Positions 17,360-26,109 are shown, counted from the first letter of the stretch. The stretch is 64,000 nucleotides of DNA from Evansella sp041820985 (GCF_041820985.1 NZ_JBGUAU010000006.1:1-64000); one strand, 5' to 3'. The notes: generated by a model from the sequence alone, not told the origin. Made by a program: numbers and translations.

Positions 17360-18127
17360 CTAAACAATTGATCCACTCTTAAGAATCTTGACACTTTTCC
17401 AAATGAAATAACCACTTAAGATGAACAGTAAACTACCTGTAATATAGAGATTGGAATAAACATAAATAGGGTCACTTAGTCGATAATTTAATATGTAGAT
17501 AATGATACCAATAGAAAGAGTTATGAAGAAAAATCCAGCAAATCTTTTACTTCTTTCGCATAGCACCCCGTAAAGTGTTCCTGTTACTAAAGCCAAAAAT
17601 ATACTCACAGTTGAAAAAATACCATTTACCGTCATTGGAAAGATTGTTCGAAGAAATTCAGAACGAATGAAAGCAAGGAACAGACCATTTGTCATTACTG
17701 CTTCTCCATTCGTTATGTCGTCTATCCTTGAGACATAAATGCTATACCCCCAATATACACTCACTAACTTTGCTGTAAAAAATACTAGGAGGCAGATCAT
17801 AAAAGCTATAAAATAACTAAAATAGAAAGCTTCTCTTTTAATCGGCAGTGTTAAATATGTGTATATACTTTTGCTTCCCCAATAATGGGAATAAATAGTT
17901 ACGACAAAATAGCCAATTAATAATAGTAATAATAAAAGAAAAACAATAATTGCTCCTGAAGCTGCGTAAATATTTTCAAATCGTTCAATGACGCTGTGTG
18001 GATGTAAGTCTTTTAAGGATAAATGAAGAAGATAGATTGGCAGCAAAATAATACCAATACAAAGGCATAATGTTACCTTTATCATCCTTGTTACTTCATA
18101 GTTCACTAACCTGTAAAACCCTCTCAT
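17360..18127 (-). CDS. ABC transporter membrane protein
   Basis: 255 residues starting at ATG 18127 (MRGFYRLVNYEVTRM), preceded by GCGAGG eight bases upstream. The frame is open further upstream but would overlap the regulator gene, so the shorter form is preferred. About six helices (LCLCIGIILLPIYLLHL, IVFLLLLLLLIGYFVV, FIAFMICLLVFFTAKLV and others) and the pattern of a YtrC/YtrD-like permease. It pairs with the ATPase at 14116. Confidence 0.8.
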   Translation of the reverse strand: MRGFYRLVNYEVTRMIKVTLCLCIGIILLPIYLLHLSLKDLHPHSVIERFENIYAASGAIIVFLLLLLLLIGYFVVTIYSHYWGSKSIYTYLTLPIKREAFYFSYFIAFMICLLVFFTAKLVSVYWGYSIYVSRIDDITNGEAVMTNGLFLAFIRSEFLRTIFPMTVNGIFSTVSIFLALVTGTLYGVLCERSKRFAGFFFITLSIGIIIYILNYRLSDPIYVYSNLYITGSLLFILSGYFIWKSVKILKSGSIV

Positions 18128-18176
18128 GGCAATAACCTCGCTTGTATTAGTCTCGTAATACACTGTAGATAAAAAA

Positions 18177-18554
18177 TTATTTTTCTTCCCATAGTTCACT
18201 AATTAAATCGACAACCTTCTTAAAATCTAAATTTATGTCTTTCGCAGATGAAATGAAACCTTTCACCATCTCTCGTGTGAGTTCTTCTTCAATGTTGTGA
18301 AAAATCGTGTCATCTACGTAAATGATGCTTCCTTGATTTCCACTTGTATGCACAAAGCCTTCCTCCTCCATGATTTTGAATGCTTTCTGAACTGTATTTG
18401 GGTTAATGTTTAATTGTGCTGCTATTTCTCTTCTGGAAGGTAGTTTCTCTCCATTTACCGCCACCTTCAATAAAATTTGTCGTTTCACATAATAGGATAT
18501 TTGTACATAAACAGGTTCCGTATTATTGAGTTCTAACTCGTAAAACGTAAACAC
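18177..18554 (-). CDS. GntR-family regulator (YtrA type)
   Basis: 125 residues with a GTG start at 18554 and AGGTGAG upstream. N-terminal winged helix-turn-helix (PVYVQISYYVKRQILLKVAV, KLPSRREIAAQLNINPNTVQ, KAFKIMEEEGFVHTSGNQGS) and a short C-terminal helical part: the YtrA subfamily, which represses adjacent ABC operons. It is the first gene of its operon, and a perfect palindrome on its own promoter (18583-18604) is its likely operator, implying autoregulation. Confidence 0.92.
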   Translation of the reverse strand: MFTFYELELNNTEPVYVQISYYVKRQILLKVAVNGEKLPSRREIAAQLNINPNTVQKAFKIMEEEGFVHTSGNQGSIIYVDDTIFHNIEEELTREMVKGFISSAKDINLDFKKVVDLISELWEEK

Positions 18555-18582
18555 ACAAGTCTCACCTACCTTTTCCTCTTGA

Positions 18583-18616
18583 GTGTATTATATGTGTAAT
18601 ACACGATTCACGTCAA
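18583..18616 (-). promoter_or_regulatory. Promoter and GntR operator of the first ABC operon
   Basis: On the minus strand TTGACG (18611-18616), 18 bases, TATAAT (18587-18592). A perfect palindrome GTGTATTA-N6-TAATACAC (18583-18604) covers the -10 element. This is the form expected for a YtrA-type GntR operator, so binding would occlude RNA polymerase. Confidence 0.8.
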
Positions 18617-18644
18617 TATAAATTTGTTTTATTTTCCTGTTTTT

Positions 18645-19109
18645 TTACTCATACCATGCAGTCGTAGGTCTGTCGATTGGATATCCGTGCTTTTCCCTAT
18701 ATCGCTTTCGTTCCTCTGTAAAATCAAACCACTGTTTCTCGCTTTCCGGGTGATTCGCATAATGTATAATACACATAATTTGATCCTCGACACACGGATC
18801 CGTCCAATATCCTTCCGCTACTTCCATTTGATGAAACACATCTGGCCAGTGTTTTTCTGCTAGTTGTTCTAACTGGTGATATCCCAGCACATCGACCAGT
18901 CTTGTTGCCATAACTTCCCCTATCGATGGAATTTGCTGAAAGGTTGCTAGTCCTTTTAGTTGTTTTGCTCTTAAGATTGTTGTATTTAATACGTTCGCTA
19001 ATTCTTCCGTTGATTTAGTATGTATTTCACTTAACTTAATTTTATGTTTTCTTAGCATTGCTCTATCTTCCTTAGATAAAGGCAATTTAGGGTTTTTACT
19101 ATGAGTCAT
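18645..19109 (-). CDS. Helix-hairpin-helix protein, Cdd1/pathogenicity-locus family
   Basis: 154 residues. The HhH region ELANVLNTTILRAKQLKGLA, FQQIPSIGEVMATRLVDVLGY is followed by LAEKHWPDVFHQMEVAEGYWTDPCVEDQIMC and the C-terminal WFDFTEERKRYREKHGYP, the pattern of the Cdd1 family. The HhH motif suggests nonspecific DNA contact. Biological role not established. It is preceded on the same strand by a 34-residue small gene and a monooxygenase gene. Confidence 0.8.
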   Translation of the reverse strand: MTHSKNPKLPLSKEDRAMLRKHKIKLSEIHTKSTEELANVLNTTILRAKQLKGLATFQQIPSIGEVMATRLVDVLGYHQLEQLAEKHWPDVFHQMEVAEGYWTDPCVEDQIMCIIHYANHPESEKQWFDFTEERKRYREKHGYPIDRPTTAWYE

Positions 19110-19156
19110 TTTATCACCTATCTTTTCATTATTTTATAAAAAACAGTTCAGTCTTT

Positions 19157-19261
19157 TTAATTATCAAGTGCTTTCTTGGCTTTCTCAATAGCTTTTTTAT
19201 TTTCATTTTTTATGTCGTTTAGCATTTTAGTCATTATTTTAGATGAATCAGACATACTCAT
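19157..19261 (-). CDS. 34-residue peptide with strong ribosome site
   Basis: ATG 19261 is preceded by GAAGGAGG nine bases upstream, among the best ribosome sites in the window. The peptide (MSMSDSSKIMTKMLNDIKNE...) is Lys/Asp/Asn-rich, predicted helical and hydrophilic, ending KKALDN. It stops 48 bp before the Cdd1-like gene and follows the monooxygenase gene, probably in one transcript. Not recognised. Confidence 0.6.
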   Translation of the reverse strand: MSMSDSSKIMTKMLNDIKNENKKAIEKAKKALDN

Positions 19262-19299
19262 TTTCTGAAACCTCCTTCTATTACTGATAGAGTTCTCCG

Positions 19300-20289
19300 T
19301 TAAATTTTATTAAGCTCTGTTAAGGAGATTTCCTTCGCAATTAGCTCATACGAACGAATGCGAGATTCATGACTGTTTGTTATAGTAATAATCATTATTT
19401 CATCCGCTCCATATTGACGTTGCATATCATGAAGTTTCTGTACGACCTCTTGTGGGTCACCAATCACCATGTTATTTTTCATATCTACGAACATTTGTTC
19501 TTGTTCGAGCGTAAGTTCATAATTATCTGTCTCACTATCTTTTGCAATCTGATTTTTCCGTAGAAAACTATGATAAGCTAATTCATCTGCAGCTTCCGTT
19601 GTTTCCCCACATATTGCAGAAACAGCTAAAATCGCCTCAGGTTTTTCCTCGGGCGTTCTACCTTGAAAGTTTTCTTTATAGGTTTTTATAATTTCCATAC
19701 CGTCTTTCTCACTCATGAATTGTCCAAACGCATATGCCGTTCCGTTTTCAGCAGCAAGTACTGCACTTTTCTCACTTGTACCGAGCACCCATACTTTGGG
19801 GGAGACTTCAGGAACGGGAGTTGGTTTGATTTTAGAAAACATTTCTTCCGATGAAAAATCTTGATGGAGAAACTTGATTAGCTCTTTTAAGTCCTCAGGT
19901 AATTTTCGAACCTTCTCTAAAAAGTTACCAGAAAGAGCAATTGTCGCCTCTGCAGATCCTCCAGGTGCTCTACCAATTCCTAAATCAATTCGATTTGGAA
20001 ATAAGGTCGCCAGCAAATTAAACGTTTCCGCAACCCGATAAGGACGGTAATGTGGCAGCAACACAGCTCCCGCTCCAAGTTGGATCTCCTTCGTATGTGC
20101 ACCAATATAGCTAATCATCACTTCCGGTGCGGGACAAGCAAGAGCATTGATATCATGATGCTCCGCAATCCAATATCGTGAAAACCCAAGATCCTCGCCT
20201 AGCTTCGCCAACTTCAAGGACTCCTGAAGTGCCTGCGCAGCAGTTTTCCCAGGGAGAATTGGGGATTGGTCTAAAATACTAAGTTTCAT
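19300..20289 (-). CDS. LLM-class flavin-dependent oxidoreductase
   Basis: 329 residues with AAAGGA upstream. Bacterial-luciferase-like TIM barrel: LSILDQSPILPGKTAAQAL at the start, FSRYWIAEHHD (conserved), IQLGAGAVLLPHY, NRIDLGIGRAPGGS, VWVLGTSEKSAVLAAENG and a C-terminal IGDPQEVVQKLHDMQ. It is the single-component YceB-like group using FMN; the substrate is unknown. A related enzyme of opposite strand lies at 21354. Confidence 0.92.
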   Translation of the reverse strand: MKLSILDQSPILPGKTAAQALQESLKLAKLGEDLGFSRYWIAEHHDINALACPAPEVMISYIGAHTKEIQLGAGAVLLPHYRPYRVAETFNLLATLFPNRIDLGIGRAPGGSAEATIALSGNFLEKVRKLPEDLKELIKFLHQDFSSEEMFSKIKPTPVPEVSPKVWVLGTSEKSAVLAAENGTAYAFGQFMSEKDGMEIIKTYKENFQGRTPEEKPEAILAVSAICGETTEAADELAYHSFLRKNQIAKDSETDNYELTLEQEQMFVDMKNNMVIGDPQEVVQKLHDMQRQYGADEIMIITITNSHESRIRSYELIAKEISLTELNKI

Positions 20290-20342
20290 CGTATTGAAAT
20301 CCTTTCTCTATGAATTATATCGGTTACGATTGTGCATCCATA

Positions 20343-20933
20343 TCAGCGATACCGCTCTTCCTTATAAGGATTCGCCGTCATAGAATAGCCAAGTTCTTCC
20401 CAAAATCCCTCTTCATCTTCCTTCATGAATTGAATACCCGTTGCCCATTTCGATCCCTTCCACAAGTAAAAGGAAGCTGGAGGAATAAACCGCAATGGAT
20501 AGCCATGTTTTGGAGAAATATCAGACCACTCGTTATTATCATCCTTCCAGCGATAGACGAACAACGCATCATCCCCCATTAAATCCTTCAAAGGTAGATT
20601 TGCAGAGTAACCAAAAGGATCCCCGTTATAATATCCGTATATTTTGACATAGTTTACGTGAGGATGTAGTTCCACTTTTTTTATCAATTCACGCATGGCA
20701 ATGCCCTCGAACGCTGTACCAAACTTAGACCACGTTGTCACACAATGCATATCAATCGAGGAAATGGTTTTCGGTAACTTCATCACTTCCGAGTAAGTCA
20801 ACGTCTTCTCCGCTTCCACTTCGCCAAACAATTTAAAGGACCAACTAGCTTCGTCAAATTCATATACTTCTCCCTGATGCAAAACTGGCCATTTTTCCGT
20901 TTCAAACTGACCAGGAGGTAATTTATTTTCCAT
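20343..20933 (-). CDS. Sulfite-oxidase-like molybdopterin oxidoreductase (YuiH-like)
   Basis: 196 residues with AAGGGGTGAG upstream. The molybdopterin-binding sulfite-oxidase core: WSFKLFGEVE, SSIDMHCVTTWSK with the Mo-ligating Cys64, VHPHVNYVKIYGYY-like region, SPKHGYPLRFIPP and YLWKGSKWATGIQFM. It lacks a heme domain and Tat signal, so it is a cytosolic short form like B. subtilis YuiH. Physiological substrate unknown. Confidence 0.9.
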   Translation of the reverse strand: MENKLPPGQFETEKWPVLHQGEVYEFDEASWSFKLFGEVEAEKTLTYSEVMKLPKTISSIDMHCVTTWSKFGTAFEGIAMRELIKKVELHPHVNYVKIYGYYNGDPFGYSANLPLKDLMGDDALFVYRWKDDNNEWSDISPKHGYPLRFIPPASFYLWKGSKWATGIQFMKEDEEGFWEELGYSMTANPYKEERYR

Positions 20934-21100
20934 TTCCGCTCACCCCTTCTATGTAAAAACAAAGTTTGTTTGATTGTCTTGGTGAAAATGATACCTATTT
21001 CGTGATTTTTTAGCAAGAAAGTTGAAATGCTATTAGTAAAGAGCTGTTTATAGGGGGAAAACGAAGGGCAAAACATCGATTTGTTGGAAAAGATTTTACA

Positions 21101-21196
21101 AATCTTACAATTGAGGCATATATACTTACAATTGGGAGCAGGAATCTTACAATTTAATCACTAATTCTTACAATTTACCCTTGGAATCTTACAATT
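21101..21196. repeat. Five-unit, 21-bp-phased array of CTTACAATT
   Basis: Exact CTTACAATT copies start at 21104, 21125, 21146, 21167 and 21188, each precisely 21 bp apart, mostly preceded by AAT/ATA; the 12-bp linkers are unrelated. It lies in the 420-bp gap between the divergent YuiH-like and monooxygenase genes, nearer the former's upstream side. The spacing equals two helical turns, so sites would face one side of the DNA. The array lies outside any convincing coding frame (a stop interrupts the 7-codon repeat frame). Confidence 0.9.
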
Positions 21197-21353
21197 ACAA
21201 AATTCGACACGAGGAACCACCACTCACCCTAAGTCATTTCATTTTGATCGACCTTCACTTCCTGTTAAAATAAAGACGAATTGTTATATAGTAACTTTTT
21301 GTAAGCTAGATACCCACCCAAACAAGCAAATCAAAGAAAGTAGTTGATTTATA

Positions 21354-22379
21354 ATGCATATTAATAGACCAGCAAAATCCATAACTGAAATACCATTTTC
21401 CGTTCTGGACCTTGCTCCTATTGTGCAAGGAGGAACAGCATCACAATCATTCAAAAACTCCATCGAGCTCGCTCAGCTCACGGAAAAACTAGGGTTCCAC
21501 CGTTACTGGCTGGCAGAGCACCACAACATGCCAGGAATCGCGAGCTCCGCGACTTCTGTAGTGATCGGCCATATAGCAGCACATACATCATCCATCCGAG
21601 TGGGGTCCGGTGGCATCATGCTTCCAAACCATTCCCCACTTGTGATTGCAGAACAATTTGGAACACTGGAAGCAATGTTTCCTAACCGAATTGATTTAGG
21701 ACTTGGGCGTGCACCGGGAACAGATCAGCGAACAGCACATGCACTAAGAGGAGCAAACTATACAAATGGTGATGACTTTCCAGAACAACTAGAACAACTA
21801 CAAGCGTATTTCGAAGGCTCTGAACAACTCCCAGTTCGAGCAATTCCAGGAGAACGAGCAAACGTGCCTATTTGGTTATTAGGCTCTAGTGGATTCAGTG
21901 CTCGTCTATCAGCACAACTCGGAATGCCATTTGCTTTTGCAAGTCATTTTTCACCGGAAAACACGATTCCAGCGCTTCAATTGTATTATGATAACTTCCA
22001 GCCATCGGAAGAGTACAAAGAACCTTATGCAATGGCAGCGGTTAATGTTATCGTAGCGGACACAGATGAAGAAGCAGACTATCTTGCAACATCCATTAAA
22101 CAAACGTTTCTCAACTTATTTCGAAATACGCCTTCACAGCTACAGTCTCCTGTGAAAAACATGGAAGATTTAATGAGTACCTATGAAATGACACTGTTAG
22201 AAAAACAATTAGGCTCTTCCATTATTGGTAGTCCAACAACGGTGAAGAAAAAGCTCCAGGGCTTCCTTAATGAAACGAAAGTCGATGAGATCATGGTAAG
22301 TACCATGGTATATGACCATGATGCCCGGTTACGATCTCATGAACTAGTTGCAGGAATAACCGGAATTCAAAACAGATAG
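21354..22379 (+). CDS. LLM-class flavin-dependent oxidoreductase (second)
   Basis: 341 residues. Same fold as the gene at 19300: FSVLDLAPIVQGGTASQSF, FHRYWLAEHHNMPG, IRVGSGGIMLPNH, NRIDLGLGRAPGT, VPIWLLGSSGFSARLSAQLG and a C-terminal IGSPTTVKKKLQGF. The ribosome site is weak (AAAGTAG), so the exact start is uncertain. Locally higher GC than the surroundings. FMN-dependent monooxygenase of unknown substrate; the two homologs flank the repeat array and the molybdoenzyme on opposite strands. Confidence 0.92.
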   Translation: MHINRPAKSITEIPFSVLDLAPIVQGGTASQSFKNSIELAQLTEKLGFHRYWLAEHHNMPGIASSATSVVIGHIAAHTSSIRVGSGGIMLPNHSPLVIAEQFGTLEAMFPNRIDLGLGRAPGTDQRTAHALRGANYTNGDDFPEQLEQLQAYFEGSEQLPVRAIPGERANVPIWLLGSSGFSARLSAQLGMPFAFASHFSPENTIPALQLYYDNFQPSEEYKEPYAMAAVNVIVADTDEEADYLATSIKQTFLNLFRNTPSQLQSPVKNMEDLMSTYEMTLLEKQLGSSIIGSPTTVKKKLQGFLNETKVDEIMVSTMVYDHDARLRSHELVAGITGIQNR

Positions 22380-22405
22380 ACGTTGTTTTCCCAAAACAAA
22401 AAGAA

Positions 22406-22443
22406 AAAGCTTCGCATCCATGTAACAAAAGGTGCGAAGCTTT
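22406..22443. terminator. Bidirectional terminator
   Basis: AAAGCTTCGCA / TGCGAAGCTTT, an 11-bp perfect stem with A/T tracts on both sides, between two convergent genes. Confidence 0.9.
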
Positions 22444-22448
22444 CTTAT

Positions 22449-23417
22449 TTATTTAGCTGAGATCACGTGTTCGTTCCAATCTTTATCTCGCACAAAAGGG
22501 CCAATGCTCATGCCTCCATCCACATAATACGAGGAACTACCATCATCAGAGAAGATGAATCGTGGCATGGAACGGAGCAAGGAATCCTCCACCCGCTCAA
22601 TAATTTCTTCTGTCAAAGGGAAATACAGCAGCAAACTATTGTTCTCCACTTCCAAAGGCAAGGACAGCTGTTCCCCTTCATCGATCACTTTGTATCTTTC
22701 GTCGGTACTGAAATCCCAATCATTTAAATAGAGGACTTCCGCCTCTAAATATTCGTCTGACATTCCTGGGAACCAGTAATGAATATCCTCCAATACTGCA
22801 TGGCTCGAGTCACCTTCTAAATGGAATATATATCCCTTCATCACACTGTGGTCATCGCTCAACACGGGAGAATACCCTTGCATTTCCCACGCATTAGGCG
22901 ATTCAGAGCCTATAGGAACAATCGGCAGTATTTTGTATGTGTCCTGCAGTGGGAAAACGAAGTCCTTCCCACTGATGGTGAATTGAAATTCATCTAACTC
23001 ATAAGAATCTTTTAAAGAATTCGTTAATGGATAATAGCTCATAAGAGATTCTTCGGCCATAGCCTCTGCGTTCACATACAATTCTATCTCTGTAGTAATG
23101 ACTCTGTCATACCAATCACCGGCAGAATAAGACAACACATAACCGCCCTCCATGGTACTAATAATATCCCCGTCGGAATCGATCAACAAAATATCGTCTA
23201 GTGTAGGCGCTTTTTCCCAAGGATGTGCTTTTACCCATTGAACAGGCAATGAAAAAGGGATCGTTTTATCAGCTTTATCTACCTCTGCTATGGCCAAACC
23301 AGCTTGCTTTTCAACATATACCCCACTTGATAAAGGAGATTGTAAACTCCACCATAAAATTGACAAGCCAATGATAATGATCAATCCAATTGCTATTCCG
23401 AACCACCACTTTTTCAT
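22449..23417 (-). CDS. Membrane-anchored protein of unknown function
   Basis: 322 residues from ATG 23417 (MKKWWFGIAIGLIIIIGLSIL), chosen because GGGAGGAG lies upstream; an upstream in-frame ATG has no such site. One N-terminal helix followed by an extracellular, acidic, beta-rich domain with no recognised motif. No lipobox. It is followed 118 bp upstream on the same strand by the DUF2294 gene. Confidence 0.7.
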   Translation of the reverse strand: MKKWWFGIAIGLIIIIGLSILWWSLQSPLSSGVYVEKQAGLAIAEVDKADKTIPFSLPVQWVKAHPWEKAPTLDDILLIDSDGDIISTMEGGYVLSYSAGDWYDRVITTEIELYVNAEAMAEESLMSYYPLTNSLKDSYELDEFQFTISGKDFVFPLQDTYKILPIVPIGSESPNAWEMQGYSPVLSDDHSVMKGYIFHLEGDSSHAVLEDIHYWFPGMSDEYLEAEVLYLNDWDFSTDERYKVIDEGEQLSLPLEVENNSLLLYFPLTEEIIERVEDSLLRSMPRFIFSDDGSSSYYVDGGMSIGPFVRDKDWNEHVISAK

Positions 23418-23535
23418 CCTATGTTCTCCTCCCAACAATAAGCCAATATCTCCCATAATATCATAAAATTCAGAAAAACAAGCAGTAAAAAAACAGCTAC
23501 TATCATTACGATAATAACTGTTATTTGGTTCCATC

Positions 23536-23910
23536 CTATTTACTCACTAAGAAAGTTTCTTCGTAATTTGTAGCCAACTTAAAAACAATTAACCGTTCCC
23601 CAGTACTTGTACTTATATCTGTATGAAAGCTAATCACTTTTTCACCTGTGATCTCTTTCATCATCTCCCGTAACGTCTCAACACCAGTCTCCACTAAATC
23701 CGTCCGAGTCTTCTTAATTTGCGACTTGCCCTCTTTTGTTTTGCTAAGGGTATATTCCGCAGGAGTCAGCACTCCCTGTAGCGAAACGATAATCATATCA
23801 CGCAAAATATCCGTCTTCACAGATACAGACCCACGGCCAAGATAATCCTTTTCCCACTGCGTTAACGTCTTACTAATCTCCGCTTCGATAAAACCTTTTG
23901 ATTTACTCAT
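23536..23910 (-). CDS. DUF2294 family protein
   Basis: 124 residues, the usual size for the DUF2294/YbcI-like family: SVSVKTDILRDMIIVSLQGVLTPAEYTL, then ETLREMMKEITGEKVISFHTDIS and ERLIVFKL. Members are found beside ion-transport genes; function unknown. It lies directly upstream of the membrane-anchored protein on the same strand. Confidence 0.8.
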   Translation of the reverse strand: MSKSKGFIEAEISKTLTQWEKDYLGRGSVSVKTDILRDMIIVSLQGVLTPAEYTLSKTKEGKSQIKKTRTDLVETGVETLREMMKEITGEKVISFHTDISTSTGERLIVFKLATNYEETFLVSK

Positions 23911-23974
23911 CTATCGTCACCTTCATCTTTTACTATGAAAAAAGTGTAGCGGTTCTAACTCAACGTGTCAACTC

Positions 23975-25186
23975 TTATTCGTGTACTGGATTTTCCTTAT
24001 AAACTGCTGCCTTCTCTGATTTCACAGGCACCACAACAAATCGAGCCAGCACCAACGCTAGTACACAGAACAACGCGGCAACAAAAAATGCTGAAGTAAA
24101 CGGAAGCATCCCTACAATAAATGGACCAGCAAACGCAGAAATACCATACGCCTGATACATCAATCCATAATTACTCCCCATGTTTCGCGTTCCATAATAA
24201 TCAGCCGTAATCGAAGGATACAAAGATAAAAACCCACCGAAACAAAATCCAATTACCGACACAGTCACTAGAAACATAGGATAATTCATCACACCAAGAC
24301 TCATATAAAACAACGTAACAGCGGTCAATCCGTAAACAAACATCAACGTATTTTTTCGACCAAAACGATCCGAAATATTCCCTAACACAATCCGGCCACC
24401 CGCATTAAACAACGCAATCACCATCACCGCATTCGCAGCACGCTCCACCGTCAACGCAGCAACCTCTACACCAATATCCACCGCAAAACTGATTACCATA
24501 AGCCCAGCCATACTTCCGAATAAGAACATAAACCATAACAAGTAAAACGGTGTCGTTTTCACCATCTCTTTTGGAGAAAACTGAGCGTCATTACTCCTAA
24601 TCAAGTTCTGTACTGATCCAGTTGCTGGTTCTGAAGCAGGAGGATTTCGCAGCAACTGTGCCCCTGCAACCACGCAAACAAAGTAGATTAACCCAATATA
24701 GAAAAAAGACTGAGAAACTCCAACGTTTGCAATAAATAGATTGATGATTGGTTTAAAAATAAGTCCACCTAATCCAAAACCTGCTACGGCAATACCACTA
24801 ATAAGTCCTCTCTTATCAGGGAACCACTTCACACATGCGGAAAGAGGACAAACATACGTGAGCCCGATACCAATTCCACCAATCACTCCATAAAAGATGT
24901 ATAGCTGTGTTAATGTTGTTGCTTGACTTGCTAATAATAAACCAATTCCAAGAAATACTCCCCCTGCGGTAGCAACCCAGCGAGGACCGATTCGATCCTG
25001 AAGCCTCCCAGCAAAGATCGTCACAAATGCAAACACCGCAATAGTAATAGAGAAAGTGAACACTACCCCTTCACGATCCCAACCGAATTTTTCAATAAGT
25101 GGCGTGTTAAACAAACTCCACGCATATACCGCTCCTAAGTTAATTTGAATAATAATTGCTCCTAGTACTACAAACCATCGATTCAT
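23975..25186 (-). CDS. MFS transporter, OFA (oxalate/formate antiporter) family
   Basis: 403 residues from ATG 25186 (MNRWFVVLGAIIIQINLGAVY), with AAGGAGG upstream; the longer open frame is in the leader RNA and is rejected. Twelve helices. OFA features: GAVYAWSLFNTPLIEKFGW, RLQDRIGPRW, GIGLTYVCPLSACVKWFPDKRGL and NISDRFGRKNTLM. Family members exchange oxalate, formate or other monocarboxylates. A leader with a strong terminator (25231-25278) precedes it, so expression is probably controlled by attenuation. Confidence 0.9.
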   Translation of the reverse strand: MNRWFVVLGAIIIQINLGAVYAWSLFNTPLIEKFGWDREGVVFTFSITIAVFAFVTIFAGRLQDRIGPRWVATAGGVFLGIGLLLASQATTLTQLYIFYGVIGGIGIGLTYVCPLSACVKWFPDKRGLISGIAVAGFGLGGLIFKPIINLFIANVGVSQSFFYIGLIYFVCVVAGAQLLRNPPASEPATGSVQNLIRSNDAQFSPKEMVKTTPFYLLWFMFLFGSMAGLMVISFAVDIGVEVAALTVERAANAVMVIALFNAGGRIVLGNISDRFGRKNTLMFVYGLTAVTLFYMSLGVMNYPMFLVTVSVIGFCFGGFLSLYPSITADYYGTRNMGSNYGLMYQAYGISAFAGPFIVGMLPFTSAFFVAALFCVLALVLARFVVVPVKSEKAAVYKENPVHE

Positions 25187-25223
25187 ATTGTCTACCTCCT
25201 TGAATTTGGAAATGGCAATTATA

Positions 25224-25278
25224 GAAAAAAAGAGACCAACGTAGGATGAATAACTGCTATTCATCCACGTTGGTCTCT
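25224..25278 (-). terminator. Leader terminator (attenuator) before the OFA transporter gene
   Basis: On the minus strand a very stable stem (20 bp with one bulged A; arms 25259-25278 and 25231-25251) is followed by seven T. It sits between a sigma-A-like promoter and the transporter start, with no upstream gene on this strand, so it must act within the transporter's own 5' leader. Confidence 0.85.
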
Positions 25279-25279
25279 A

Positions 25280-25455
25280 TTGTACGCACTATAAAAAGTG
25301 ATTACGTTAGCAACCAAATATATTATTGTAAGTTTTCCATGCAGAAGTTTTACGGACTTCCTTTCCCCCTGTTCAAAAGAACATTGGCAAAAGCTACCCA
25401 GACTTCTATGTATGATATTTAACTTAGTATACGGCATATTTTCTCACACTGTCAA
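25280..25455 (-). promoter_or_regulatory. OFA transporter promoter and structured leader (candidate riboswitch or attenuator)
   Basis: Promoter on the minus strand: TTGACA (25450-25455), 18 bases, TATACT (25426-25431), start near 25419. The RNA that follows can fold: CATAGAAGT with ACTTCTGCATG closes a domain holding a GTTC-TTTT-GAAC hairpin and a purine-rich GGGGGAAAGGAAG. TTGGTT further on can pair with GACCAA of the terminator arm. I do not recognise a known riboswitch class. Confidence 0.6.
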
Positions 25456-25535
25456 TGATTTTGTTTTTCATGTGAAATCTATAAGACATATTATATAATA
25501 GAGCGATAACGATGTAGAAAGATTGGTGACAAATC

Positions 25536-26102
25536 ATGTTTAAATCTATTTGTGTATTCTGTGGCTCTAACTTTGGTGTAACGGAAATTTATAAACAGCA
25601 GGTGATTAAATTAGGAAAGATGTTAACTGAGAAGCAAATTGGCTTAGTGTATGGCGGAGGAAATGTGGGGTTAATGGGCGAACTTGCTCGGTCTGTATTA
25701 GAAGAGCAAGGAAAAGTAATTGGGATTATACCGAAGAAAATATATGAGAACGTAGAGCATGTAGAGTTAACAGATCTAGTTGTGGTGGATACAATGCATG
25801 AGCGAAAAGCAAAAATGTATGATGCAGCGGATGGATTTATCGCTCTTCCAGGAGGCATCGGTACGATTGAGGAGTTAACAGAAGCATTAACGTGGCAACA
25901 ATTAGGATATCATCATAAACCAATTGGTGTGTTGAATATAAATGGATTTTTTGATCAACTCATCTCATTTTTCCAACATCAAGTAGATCAAGGGTTTATC
26001 AAGCAGGAATTCCTAGAGGGTTTGATAGTGTCTGATGATCCAAAGGAAATACTTAGCTTGATGGAAAAATTCACGCCAAGTAAAGAAAATAAGTGGATGT
26101 AA
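25536..26102 (+). CDS. LOG-family protein (cytokinin riboside 5'-monophosphate phosphoribohydrolase type)
   Basis: 188 residues. SICVFCGSNFG at the N-terminus, GLVYGGGNVGLMGELA, and the catalytic ALPGGIGTIEELTEALTWQQLG, the PGGxGTxxE signature. Family members hydrolyse the N-glycosidic bond of nucleoside monophosphates. It transcribes divergently from the OFA transporter and ends at a good terminator. Confidence 0.93.
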   Translation: MFKSICVFCGSNFGVTEIYKQQVIKLGKMLTEKQIGLVYGGGNVGLMGELARSVLEEQGKVIGIIPKKIYENVEHVELTDLVVVDTMHERKAKMYDAADGFIALPGGIGTIEELTEALTWQQLGYHHKPIGVLNINGFFDQLISFFQHQVDQGFIKQEFLEGLIVSDDPKEILSLMEKFTPSKENKWM

Positions 26103-26109
26103 GTGTGAA

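Noticed and set aside
21101..21196. 21-bp array read as a mini-CRISPR
   Set aside because: Nine-bp conserved core and 12-bp linkers are far too short, with no cas genes nearby.
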